Part shown: positions 17,814 to 25,949 of the stretch, in pieces
Position numbering within the stretch: position 1 is the stretch's first letter
Layout: each line of letters opens with the position of its first letter
Assembly (NCBI GenBank): GCA_019636615.1
Contig: JAHBXF010000002.1
Span: 1,800,001-1,864,000 of the forward strand
Length of the DNA stretch: 64,000 nt
Origin: Phycisphaeraceae bacterium
GTDB taxonomy: Bacteria; Planctomycetota; Phycisphaerae; Phycisphaerales; UBA1924
Direction: 5' to 3'
Made by a program: the position numbers and the translations under genes
The notes under the pieces: model-generated
Seen by the model: the letters and a program-made list of their open reading frames with translations, nothing else
Told to the model about the DNA's origin: nothing
Database searches by the model: none

Positions 17814-18263
17814 ATGGAAGTGCGGACGACACGGTTTGGGGTGGTGGAGATCGCGGAGGACCGCGTCATCACCATCCCCAAGGGTTTGCTCGGTTTCTCG
17901 AAGTTCACGCGCTATTGCCTGCTTGAGCCGGGCGAAGACGCGTGCTTCTTCTGGCTCCAGTCTCTCGACGAGCCGAGCCTCGCTTTCGTCGTCACAGACC
18001 CAAGCCTCTTTGTCCCGGAGTACGCGGTGCCCATCCGCCCGGACCAGATGGCCGAACTCGGTCTCGAACGCCTCGAAGACGCGCAGACCTTCAGCATCGT
18101 CAACAAGGTCGACGGAATGCTCACAGGCAACCTCCAGGGCCCGGTGGTCATCAACACCATCACGCGAACGGGCGAACAGCTCGTCCTGGCAGACCGCCGC
18201 TGGAGCACCCGTCACCCGCTCCTGCGGGTCGACCAGATGGCGCCTCGCGCTGTGCCGGCCTGA
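17814..18263 (+). CDS. fliW: Flagellar assembly factor FliW
   Basis: FliW binds flagellin and, when flagellin is scarce, the translational repressor CsrA. The start is the ATG at 17814 with GGAG at 17802-17805 (149 residues). Upstream in-frame ATGs lie in the leader. Family sequence is clear: MEVRTTRFGVVEI, VITIPKGLLGFSKFTRYCLLE and ACFFWLQSLDEPSLAFVVTDP near the N-terminus, with GPVVINTITRTGEQLVL near the end. It is followed 158 bases later by csrA, the classic FliW-CsrA pair, and then by two flagellin genes. An RpoN-type promoter precedes it. Confidence 0.96.
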   Translation: MEVRTTRFGVVEIAEDRVITIPKGLLGFSKFTRYCLLEPGEDACFFWLQSLDEPSLAFVVTDPSLFVPEYAVPIRPDQMAELGLERLEDAQTFSIVNKVDGMLTGNLQGPVVINTITRTGEQLVLADRRWSTRHPLLRVDQMAPRAVPA

Positions 18264-18421
18264 CATGCGGCCTCAGCATGCACAACACACAGCCCGGCCT
18301 TTGTGCGCCGGGCAGAGGGACGCCGCGCAGCGTTCTGGTTCGGTGCTCACCCGCCGACCCATCAACAGCGCGGCGTGGGCCGGACAGGAACGACCTATGC
18401 GGCGGAGCAAGGAGCGAAAAG

Positions 18422-18772
18422 ATGCTGGTGCTGTCCCGGCAGCGCGACGAAACGATCATGATCGGCGACGATATCGAGGTGACGGTGGTGGATATCCGGG
18501 GCGACAAGGTACGCCTCGGGATCAACGCCCCGACCAAGATCGCCGTTCATCGCAAAGAAGTGTACGAATCCATTCGCAAGGAGAACGAAGACGCGGCCCG
18601 AATGAGCGGCGCGGATGTCGGGGCCATCGCCCCGCCTCCAGGTGCGCCCGTCTCACCCGGACCGGGCAGGTTACGAATCAGGGCCGGCAAGACACCCGGC
18701 GGGCCCACCACCGATGACCAGGGTTCCACCGCGGCGCACAGCCTGGCACGCGGTTTGCGAAAGACAGGCTGA
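18422..18772 (+). CDS. csrA: Carbon storage regulator CsrA with C-terminal extension
   Basis: RNA-binding repressor of flagellin translation. The start is the ATG at 18422 with a perfect AAGGAG at 18409-18414. The first 65 or so residues are canonical CsrA: MLVLSRQRDETIMIG, IEVTVVDIRGDKVRLGI and HRKEVYESIRKEN, including the C-terminal-strand Arg equivalent to Arg44. The protein has 116 residues against the usual 60-80. The extra tail is Gly/Pro/Ala-rich with basic residues and looks disordered. A hairpin (18292-18313) separates it from fliW. The sigma-54 promoter of the first flagellin lies inside the last codons of this gene. Confidence 0.95.
   Translation: MLVLSRQRDETIMIGDDIEVTVVDIRGDKVRLGINAPTKIAVHRKEVYESIRKENEDAARMSGADVGAIAPPPGAPVSPGPGRLRIRAGKTPGGPTTDDQGSTAAHSLARGLRKTG
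18744..18758 (+). promoter_or_regulatory. Sigma-54 promoter of the first flagellin gene
   Basis: TGGCAC-GCGGT-TTGC is an exact -24/-12 match with correct spacing. It differs from the flgL promoter in one base. It lies inside the 3' end of csrA and would start transcription near 18770, giving a flagellin leader of about 117 nucleotides. Confidence 0.85.
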
Positions 18773-18821
18773 CGGTTGACGGTCGTAGCCCGGTACGAGG
18801 TGTCTCGCCAGGGCTGAATGT

Positions 18822-18884
18822 GGAAGGGCGGTGACCGCCCAAGTGTCGGTTGGCATCGCGAGAAGCCTCAATCACGGAGGATTG
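18822..18884 (+). promoter_or_regulatory. Flagellin leader with candidate CsrA-binding elements
   Basis: The leader contains GGA at 18822-18824, a hairpin GGGCGG/CCGCCC (18826-18840), and CACGGAGGAT (18873-18882), whose GGAGG is the Shine-Dalgarno sequence. The same ten bases precede the second flagellin at the same distance from its ATG. CsrA recognises GGA within an A(N)GGA context and commonly covers Shine-Dalgarno sequences. Binding is inferred. Confidence 0.5.
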
Positions 18885-18886
18885 TC

Positions 18887-20443
18887 ATGGCTCGCATCAA
18901 TACGAATGTTCCGAGCGTCATCGCGCAGGAAAATCTCAAGCGCACGCAATCGGAACTCGGCCTTCGTCTCGAACGTCTCAGCACCGGTCTCAAAATCAAC
19001 CGGGGCAAAGACGATCCTGCGGGGCTGATCGTGTCGGAACGCATCCGTTCCAACATCAACGGGCTTGAAGCCAGCATCAAGAACTCTGAACGCGCCGGGA
19101 GCATGCTCTCGACCACAGAGTCCGCCCTGGCCGAGGTCAACGACCTCCTCAACTCCATCCGCAGCCTCGTCGTCGAAGCCGCCAACACCGGCGCAAACTC
19201 GGCCACCGAGCGCGAAGCCAACCAACTCCAGATCGACTCGGCCATCGAGTCGATCACGAGGATCAGCAACACCGCCTCGTTCGGTTCGCTCAAACTCCTA
19301 AATGGTTCGCTCGACTACACCCTCTCGGGCCTCAGCGGCAGCGCCATCACCACCGCCGCCGTCCGCAACGCCTCCTTCCTCAACGCCGCCTCGCTCAAGG
19401 TCGAGGTCGACGTCGTCGCCTCGGCTCAGGTCGGCGCGCTCTACTACAACGGCTCCACTACCCCGCCGGGGGTCACCCTCTCTTCGATGACCCTCGAAGT
19501 CGCGGGCCCGCGGGGCGTCCAGGTTCTCACCATCGCCTCCGGTCAGCCCCTCGCCAAGGTCGTGGAGGCCGTCAACAACCTCACTTCACTCACGGGCATC
19601 CAGGCCTCCCTCATCAACAACACCGCCGCCTCCGGCATGGTCTTCCAGTCCTCCGAGTTCGGCTCAGACGCCTTCGTCTCGGTCAAACGCATCGGCGGCC
19701 CCGGACAGCCCGACAACTCCTGGAACCTCTACAAGTTCGCCGATAACGCGCCAGTCCCTTCGGCAACCCCCTTCGCCTGGTCTGCCCTCATCAGCAGCAA
19801 CACCCTCGTCAGCGCCGAACGCGACGACGGCAAAGATGTGCTCGCCCTGGTCAACGGCAACCTCGCCACCGGGCGCGGCCTAAACCTCTCCATCAACTCG
19901 CCCAGCCTCGGGCTCGACATCCTCCTCAGCCGCGACCACGCCACCCGACCCAGCGCCACCCCCACCGAGTTCTACATCACCGGCGGCGGCGCACTCTTCC
20001 AACTCGGGCCGGATGTCTCTGCCGCGCAGCAGGCCACCACGGGCATCCCCTCCATGGCCGCGTCACGCCTGGGCGCCACACTCCTCAGCGGCGAGGTTCA
20101 GTACCTCAGTTCTCTTAAGACCGGCCAGCGCAACAGCATCGCCGAGAGTGTCCGGCGGGGCAACTTCGCCGACTCGACCGACATCCTCAACAAGGCCATC
20201 GAAGAAGTCACCGGACTCCGCGGACGGCTCGGCGCTTTCGAACGCAACGTCCTCGAAACCAACCGACGCTCGCTCCAGTCGCAGTTCGAGAACCTCACCG
20301 CCAGCGACTCCGCCATCCGCGATGCCGACTTCGCCTTCGAGACCAGCCGCTTGACACGGGCACAGATCCTCTCCAGCGCCGGCACCTCGACGCTCACCCT
20401 CGCCAACCAGCAGGCCCAGCAGGTCCTCCAGTTGCTCGGCTGA
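18887..20443 (+). CDS. Flagellin (first copy)
   Basis: Filament subunit of 518 residues. The start is the ATG at 18887 (GGAGG six bases upstream). Conserved D0/D1 sequence: MARINTNVPSVIAQENL, LRLERLSTGLKINRGKDDPAGLIVSERIR, and at the end TSRLTRAQILSSAGTSTLTLANQQAQQVLQLLG. The central region carries a flagellin-insert-type repeat (LTIASGQPLAKVVEAVNNL). It differs from the second copy mainly in the middle. It is transcribed from the sigma-54 promoter at 18744-18758 and ends at a strong terminator. Confidence 0.96.
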   Translation: MARINTNVPSVIAQENLKRTQSELGLRLERLSTGLKINRGKDDPAGLIVSERIRSNINGLEASIKNSERAGSMLSTTESALAEVNDLLNSIRSLVVEAANTGANSATEREANQLQIDSAIESITRISNTASFGSLKLLNGSLDYTLSGLSGSAITTAAVRNASFLNAASLKVEVDVVASAQVGALYYNGSTTPPGVTLSSMTLEVAGPRGVQVLTIASGQPLAKVVEAVNNLTSLTGIQASLINNTAASGMVFQSSEFGSDAFVSVKRIGGPGQPDNSWNLYKFADNAPVPSATPFAWSALISSNTLVSAERDDGKDVLALVNGNLATGRGLNLSINSPSLGLDILLSRDHATRPSATPTEFYITGGGALFQLGPDVSAAQQATTGIPSMAASRLGATLLSGEVQYLSSLKTGQRNSIAESVRRGNFADSTDILNKAIEEVTGLRGRLGAFERNVLETNRRSLQSQFENLTASDSAIRDADFAFETSRLTRAQILSSAGTSTLTLANQQAQQVLQLLG

Positions 20444-20479
20444 TCGTTCCCGCCTTCACATCACGCACGCCCACTCAAC

Positions 20480-20504
20480 GCCCGGGTTCATCCCCGGGCT
20501 TTTT
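20480..20504 (+). terminator. Rho-independent terminator after the first flagellin
   Basis: The inverted repeat GCCCGGG (20480-20486) and CCCGGGC (20493-20499) is followed by five T residues. The second flagellin must therefore have its own promoter. Confidence 0.9.
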
Positions 20505-20767
20505 CATTATCGGCCCTCTTTTCTCTCGCCGCACCGTACCCAATCCCTCGCGAAGATTCTTTCAAGTGCGCACGATGGCTGAAGCCGCCTCATTTCTCTT
20601 CCGATGCTTCTGGACGTTGCTCGGCTCCCTGGCCGGGCACACGGGGATCGGAACGGATTCCGCCTCCCCGGGCCGGGCGCCGCGTCGGCGTTCCGGCGGC
20701 ACGCACGCCCGGCGTACAGGCAGAACGAACTCTCCCCGCCGCCGGTTGGTAAGCACGGAGGATCGCA
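20505..20767 (+). promoter_or_regulatory. Leader/promoter region of the second flagellin
   Basis: About 260 bases without a gene. I see no convincing sigma-54 or sigma-28 promoter. The notable element is CACGGAGGAT at 20754-20763, identical to the element before the first flagellin, with GGAGG at 20757-20761 as the Shine-Dalgarno sequence. The middle is GC-rich with imperfect inverted repeats. Confidence 0.5.
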
Positions 20768-22315
20768 ATGGGTCGCATCAACACGAACGTTCAGAGTCTC
20801 ATCGCACAGCGTGTTCTCACGCAGAACAACTCGGGCCTCTCTCAGGCGCTCGAACGCCTCAGCACCGGCCTGAAGATCAACCGCGGCAAGGACGACCCCG
20901 CAGGCCTTATCGCCAGCGAGAACCTCCGCTCCGAGCAGAAGTCCCTCAGCCAGGCTGTCTCCAACGCCGACCGCGCCGACCAGGTCGTCAACATCGCCGA
21001 GGGCGGTCTGCAGGAAATCTCCAGCCTCCTCACCGAACTGCAGGGCCTTGTCACCAACAGCGCCAGCAAGGCCGGCCTCTCCGTCGAAGAGAAGAACGCC
21101 AACCAACTCCAGATCGACTCCATCCTTCAGACGATCGACCGCGTCTCTTCCGCCACCAACTTCCAGGGCATCAAACTCCTCAACGGCAACTTCGACTTCC
21201 GCACCAGCGGTGTCCAGTCCGGCGTCGCCGACTTCCGCGTCAACGCCGCCAAGTTCTCGGGCGCCAGCATGGCCGTTGATATGCAGGTCACCGCCTCCGC
21301 TCAGCAGGGCGGCATGTTCCTCTCCTTCGGCGGCACCAGCCTCGACATCAACACCGGGTCCTCGTTCGTCATCGAGATCTCCGGCACACGCGGCAGCCGC
21401 GAACTCTCCTTCGCCTCCGGCACCACCCTCAACAAGATCGTTGACGCCATCAATACCTTCTCTGACGTCACCGGCGTCACGGCCTCTCTCTCCTCAGGCG
21501 CTACCCGCATCGGCCTCTCCAGCAGCGAGTTCGGCTCCGCCGAGTTCGTCTCCGTGAAGGTCATCAACGCCGCCGGCATCAACTCCACCGGCAACGGCGA
21601 TGCTGGCACCCCCACCCGCGGCGTCTACAACCGCCAGGCCGCCTCCTTCAACGCCGCCAACACCACCATCAACAGTTCCTTCACCAGCGCCACCAACGGC
21701 GTCACCGACTACGGCCAGGACGTCCGCGCCACCATCAACGGCATCCAGGCGACCTCCAAGGGCAAGACCGCCCGCATCAACACCGACTTCCTCGATGTTG
21801 AAGTCACCCTGAGCACCGCCGAGTCACAGGGCCTGGGCAACGTCGGCTCCGGCAGCAACCCCGCCTTCCACATCACCGGCGGCGGCGCCGAGTTCCAGCT
21901 CGCCGGCAAGGTCGACATCGCCGGCAAGGTCTCCATGGGTATCCGCGATGTCGCTGTCCGCAAACTCGGCAACAGCAGCGTCGGCACCCTCGACCGCCTC
22001 GCCAGCGGCAAGGCCAACAACATCGTCAGCGGCGATGTCGCCGGTGCTCAGCAGATCGTCGCCGAGGCCATCTCGCAGGTCTCCGGCCTCCGCGGCCGCC
22101 TGGGCGCCTTCCAGAAGAACACCGTCGGTGCCACCATCCGCAGCCTCAACATCAGCATCGAGAACACCGCGGCCGCCCAGAGCGTCATCCGCGATGTCGA
22201 CTTCGCCCAGGAAACCGCGCAGCTCACCCGCTCGCAGATCCTGGTCGCGGCCTCGACCAACATCCTTCAGTTGGCCAACCAGACGCCCCAGTCCGCCCTT
22301 CAGCTCCTGGGTTGA
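20768..22315 (+). CDS. Flagellin (second copy)
   Basis: Filament subunit of 515 residues, paralogous to the gene just upstream. It begins MGRINTNVQSLIAQRVL and contains LSTGLKINRGKDDPAGLIASENLR, then ENTAAAQSVIRDVDFAQETAQLTRSQIL near the end, finishing ANQTPQSALQLLG. Its codon use and its Ser/Thr/Asn-rich surface domain (residues about 170-400) suggest strong expression. It shares a Shine-Dalgarno context with the first copy, consistent with common control by CsrA/FliW. It ends at a terminator, the last gene of the flagellar run. Confidence 0.97.
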   Translation: MGRINTNVQSLIAQRVLTQNNSGLSQALERLSTGLKINRGKDDPAGLIASENLRSEQKSLSQAVSNADRADQVVNIAEGGLQEISSLLTELQGLVTNSASKAGLSVEEKNANQLQIDSILQTIDRVSSATNFQGIKLLNGNFDFRTSGVQSGVADFRVNAAKFSGASMAVDMQVTASAQQGGMFLSFGGTSLDINTGSSFVIEISGTRGSRELSFASGTTLNKIVDAINTFSDVTGVTASLSSGATRIGLSSSEFGSAEFVSVKVINAAGINSTGNGDAGTPTRGVYNRQAASFNAANTTINSSFTSATNGVTDYGQDVRATINGIQATSKGKTARINTDFLDVEVTLSTAESQGLGNVGSGSNPAFHITGGGAEFQLAGKVDIAGKVSMGIRDVAVRKLGNSSVGTLDRLASGKANNIVSGDVAGAQQIVAEAISQVSGLRGRLGAFQKNTVGATIRSLNISIENTAAAQSVIRDVDFAQETAQLTRSQILVAASTNILQLANQTPQSALQLLG

Positions 22316-22349
22316 TCACGGCCTCTCGATAGTCTGACGCGATCCTTCG

Positions 22350-22382
22350 CGGCCCCGGGAGCGACCACCCGGGGCCGTTTTT
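22350..22382 (+). terminator. Rho-independent terminator after the flagellar cluster
   Basis: The perfect ten-base arms CGGCCCCGGG (22350-22359) and CCCGGGGCCG (22368-22377) are followed by five T residues. It separates the flagellins from the convergent terC gene. Confidence 0.93.
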
Positions 22383-22456
22383 CATTCTCACCTGCAAGCC
22401 CCGCGACCACCATCCCACGCGGGCGTGCCCCGCATGGGCTCGTGTCCGCCCTGGCC

Positions 22457-23653
22457 TCACACGCGGGGGGCCGCCTTCTCCTTGCGAGGCAGCGCCAGCG
22501 ACGCAAGGATCGACAGCGTCAACGTGCCGCCGATCACCGCCAGCGAAATGCCGGTGTCAATCTTGATCGCCTTCACAGGCCCCACCTCGATCCCCACCCA
22601 CCCGGCCATCTCATCGAGATACGGCGGCGCCGAGAGCAGCAGCAGTTTCACCCCGATGAAGAGCAGAATCAGCACCAGCCCGGTCTTGAGAAACCGGAAC
22701 TTCCCGATGATGGCCGCCAGGCAGAAGTAGAGCGACCGCAAGCCCAGAATCGCGAAGATGTTGCTCGTAAACACGATGAACGGGTCCGGCGTGATCGCAA
22801 AGATCGCGGGCACCGAATCCACCGCGAAGATCAGATCCGTCACCTCGACCAGGATCAGCGCCAGGAAGAGCGGGGTCGCCAGCAACCGACCGACGCCCGG
22901 CTTGCCCTCGGGCGCCACCACCCGCTCTCCGCCGACCTCCTCACCCTCGCGCACGAAGAACCGCGAGCCGTAATACTTCTGCGTCACGGGCAGCAACCGC
23001 GTCGCCAGACGCACCACCGGGTTGTTCCCCGGGTCATCGTGCGATTCGATCAACGCCATCTTCACCGCCGAGAGCACCAGGAAGAGGCCGAAGATGATCA
23101 GGATCCAGTCGAACCGCTGCACCAGTTCCGCGCCCACCAGAATCATCAGCCCGCGCAGCACCAGCGCCCCCAGAATGCCCCAGAAAAGCACCCGGTGCTG
23201 GTACATCGCCGGCACCGCGAAATACCCGAAGATCAGCGCGATCACGAAGATGTTGTCCAGCGACAGCGACTTCTCGACAATATACCCCGTCAGGTACTGC
23301 TTGAGCGCCTGCATCCCCGTCACTTCGCCGCGAACGATCGACCCGGCACCCTCCACCGCCGTCGTCACGTAGTAGGGCGTGTCGAGGCCAAGCCCGAGCC
23401 AGTGCCGCTCGTAGGCCTCATAGACAAACCACCCGAAGAGCAGCGCCGTCACCACCCACACCACAGACCACGCAGCCGCCTCTCGGATGCTCACCGCGTG
23501 CGGCCGCTTGTGAAACACCCCGAGGTCGAGCGCCAGCGCGCCGATCACCAGCGCGATGAACCCCGCGTACGCCACCAACTTGCCTTGCGAGGGAACCAGG
23601 GCCAGCACGCCGTCAACAGCGATCACCCCGACCGTCAAAAACGCTTCGAGCAC
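22457..23653 (-). CDS. TerC/Alx-family membrane protein, probable Mn2+ exporter
   Basis: A polytopic membrane protein with about nine hydrophobic helices. TerC/Alx hallmarks are EKSLSLDNIFVIALIFGYFAVP, FWGILGALVLRGLMI, LVEVTDLIFAVDSVPAIFAIT and IFAILGLRSLYF, with the acidic residues in DN and D..FAVDS that are implicated in metal transport. The GTG at 23651-23653 is chosen as start because GGAGG lies six bases upstream; a TTG six bases earlier abuts that sequence. This gives 398 residues. The leader carries a yybP-ykoY riboswitch, which in other bacteria controls Alx/TerC/MntP by Mn2+, so manganese export or metal loading of exported enzymes is the likely role. Confidence 0.93.
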   Translation of the reverse strand: MLEAFLTVGVIAVDGVLALVPSQGKLVAYAGFIALVIGALALDLGVFHKRPHAVSIREAAAWSVVWVVTALLFGWFVYEAYERHWLGLGLDTPYYVTTAVEGAGSIVRGEVTGMQALKQYLTGYIVEKSLSLDNIFVIALIFGYFAVPAMYQHRVLFWGILGALVLRGLMILVGAELVQRFDWILIIFGLFLVLSAVKMALIESHDDPGNNPVVRLATRLLPVTQKYYGSRFFVREGEEVGGERVVAPEGKPGVGRLLATPLFLALILVEVTDLIFAVDSVPAIFAITPDPFIVFTSNIFAILGLRSLYFCLAAIIGKFRFLKTGLVLILLFIGVKLLLLSAPPYLDEMAGWVGIEVGPVKAIKIDTGISLAVIGGTLTLSILASLALPRKEKAAPRV

Positions 23654-23689
23654 GAACAACCTCCACGGCCACGCTCAACCGCAGCGCGG

Positions 23690-23822
23690 GCGGACGTTGG
23701 TCTCGCACTCCGACGGTTCGAGCACATCTCGCCGTCGTTCGGGCGGGCCGGGGCCTGGTAAAAGCCCGTGTTGACGACCCCGCTCGCTCTCCGGGTGCTC
23801 CGGCGAGGGCTACTCCCCAACA
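23690..23822 (-). promoter_or_regulatory. yybP-ykoY (manganese) riboswitch
   Basis: Read on the minus strand, the leader of the terC/alx gene begins with GGGGAGTAGC (23818-23809). It continues with GTCGTCAACAC (around 23778-23768), CCGGCCCGC, and ends with GAGACCAACGTC (23704-23693). These are the conserved segments of the yybP-ykoY Mn2+ aptamer, in order. GCGGG...CCCGC and GGGC...GCCC form the expected paired helices. A TACAGT box at 23837-23832 could be the -10 element. The gene following belongs to the class's most common target family. Confidence 0.9.
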
Positions 23823-23874
23823 TGGAACATGACTGTATGCCACGCCGCCTCGTCCGCGGCGGCCACACCCGTCC

Positions 23875-25863
23875 TCACGCCCCCTCACGCCCCGACGGCG
23901 CGTGCCCGTTCGTTGCCGTGCCCTTTCGAGCGCGGCGTGCGCCGGGCGCCGGCGGTTTGGGCGGCTGCGCCGGGTCCTCAACATCCGCATCCTCCACAAA
24001 GCCCTGCAGTTTGCACGCCCGCACCGGGTGCTGAAGTTTCCGCAGAGCCTTGGCCTCCACCTGCCGGACCCGCTCACGAGTCACCTTGAAGATTCTGCCG
24101 ACCTCTTCGAGCGTGTACGTATACCCGTCCCCGATGCCGTACCTGAGTTTGATGATCTCCCGCTCGCGGTACGACAGCGTCCGCAGCACCCCTTCGATCC
24201 GCTCGCGCAGCATGTCCTGCGCCGTGGGTTCAGAGGGCGACGCCGACGATGTATCCTCCAGCAACTCGCCGAAGTAGTTCTCTTCGCTGGCGCCCACCGG
24301 CTTGTCCAGGCTCACCGGCTGGCGCGCCACCCGCATCACCTTCACGACCTCTTCCGCCGTCAGGTCCGTCAACTCCGCGATCTCCTCCACCGTCGGCTCT
24401 CGCCCCAGCCGCTGGATGCACGCCTTCTGGCACGACCTGATCTTCCCCATCGATTCCATCATGTGCAGCGGCACCCTGATCGTCCGCGAGTGCTCCGAGA
24501 TCGCCCGCGTGATCGCCTGCCTGATCCACCACGTCGCGTATGTCGAAAACTTGTACCCGCGCTTGTACTCATACTTGTCCACAGCGCGCATCAGCCCCGT
24601 GTTCCCCTCCTGGATCACATCCAGGAACGACAGCCCCCTGTTGCGATACCTCTTGGCGATCGAGACCACCAGCCTCAGGTTCCCCCCCGACAGGTCGCGC
24701 TTGGCCTGCTCATACTCCCAGAACGCCGTGTTCAACTCCCGCACCCGCCGCACCAGTTCGTCGGGCTCTTCCAGCGCGAGCGACCTCAACCCGTCGAGTT
24801 CCTCGCGCATCACCGCGATGTCCTCCTCCGCGTACGTCAGCGGCAGCCGCTCCTCGCGACGCAGCCTCGCCAGCCGCTTCGCCACGCGCCCGCTGCTTGG
24901 CGCGTGCGGGTTCTCGGCCGCGTGCAACTGCGCCTCCAGTTCCGTCATCTTCTTCGTGATCGACCGCAACTTGCGCATCAGCGGGATGATCCGCCCCGTC
25001 CTGAGCCCCAACTCTTCGATCAGCGCCGCAACCCGGCGGCGACGCCCCTTGATCCGCTGCGCCGCCAACGCCGCGCCCGCGTGATCACCCGACCGCTTCG
25101 CCCCCTCCGCCGCCTCCCAGTCCGCACGGTTGCACGCCAGCAACGCCTCGATCGTCGGCATGTTGCACGCCATCCGTCCCAGCGTCCGCCCGCGCACCTC
25201 GTCATCCCCGGTCGAAGTTCTGAACGTCCGGTCGTACGTGGTGTGCCCCTCGGCCACGCTGCGGAGCAGATCCACCACCTGGTGCGCGATGTAGTCGTTC
25301 TCCAGGCACCGCCGCCTGAAAATCATCCGCGTTGTTTCGATCTTCTTCGCCAGCCGTACTTCTTCTTCCCGAGACAGCAGCGGTATCGAACCCATCTGCG
25401 ACAGATACATCCTGATCGGGTCGTCCAGACGCTTGCCCGTCACCTCTTCCGCAACCACCTCCGCGATGTCCTCTTCAATCGCCACCTGCTCCGCGTCCGG
25501 CACCACACCCTGTCGCCCCGCGTTCCCCGAGAGTTCCTGCCTCAGCCGCGCCGAATCGCCCGATCGCTCTTCCCCAACCACCGTCATCGCGCGGCACACC
25601 ACCGGGATGATCGGCGCCCCCTTCCCCAGCGGCCCCGGCGCTTCCCCCCGCTCCAGCGCCATCCTGTGCAGACGCGCGCGGAACTCCATCTCATCGATCA
25701 GTTCGATGCCCATCGAGTCCAGCAGCACCAGCATCTCGTCGATGTGCACCGGGTCCACCATCTCGTCCGGGAGGGTGTTGTTGAGTTCTTCATAACTCAA
25801 CCACCCACGACGCGACGCGACGCCGAGCAGTTCCGCAACAGCGGGATGCAGGTCTTCAAGCAC
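23875..25863 (-). CDS. rpoD: Primary sigma factor RpoD (sigma-70/SigA)
   Basis: Housekeeping RNA polymerase sigma factor of 662 residues. The start is GTG at 25861-25863 with GGGAGG upstream. Region 1.1 is present ([22 protein letters not shown]). [25 protein letters not shown] is region 1.2. A non-conserved insertion of about 250 residues precedes region 2 ([39 protein letters not shown] and [18 protein letters not shown]). Region 4.2 is [28 protein letters not shown]. It lies 86 bases after dnaG, reproducing the dnaG-rpoD pairing of the macromolecular synthesis operon without rpsU. Confidence 0.97.
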   Translation of the reverse strand: MLEDLHPAVAELLGVASRRGWLSYEELNNTLPDEMVDPVHIDEMLVLLDSMGIELIDEMEFRARLHRMALERGEAPGPLGKGAPIIPVVCRAMTVVGEERSGDSARLRQELSGNAGRQGVVPDAEQVAIEEDIAEVVAEEVTGKRLDDPIRMYLSQMGSIPLLSREEEVRLAKKIETTRMIFRRRCLENDYIAHQVVDLLRSVAEGHTTYDRTFRTSTGDDEVRGRTLGRMACNMPTIEALLACNRADWEAAEGAKRSGDHAGAALAAQRIKGRRRRVAALIEELGLRTGRIIPLMRKLRSITKKMTELEAQLHAAENPHAPSSGRVAKRLARLRREERLPLTYAEEDIAVMREELDGLRSLALEEPDELVRRVRELNTAFWEYEQAKRDLSGGNLRLVVSIAKRYRNRGLSFLDVIQEGNTGLMRAVDKYEYKRGYKFSTYATWWIRQAITRAISEHSRTIRVPLHMMESMGKIRSCQKACIQRLGREPTVEEIAELTDLTAEEVVKVMRVARQPVSLDKPVGASEENYFGELLEDTSSASPSEPTAQDMLRERIEGVLRTLSYREREIIKLRYGIGDGYTYTLEEVGRIFKVTRERVRQVEAKALRKLQHPVRACKLQGFVEDADVEDPAQPPKPPAPGARRARKGTATNGHAPSGREGA

Positions 25864-25949
25864 GTACGACCTCCCGGCCTCGACCGATCACACCACAACC
25901 CCACGCACACACCCCCGCGTTCCACCGGGGGCCACACACCCAACCCGAT

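Noticed and set aside
20601-20610. CCGATGC as a sigma-28-like -10 for the second flagellin
   Set aside because: Poor match and no -35 partner. Nor is there a correctly spaced sigma-54 site in that leader.
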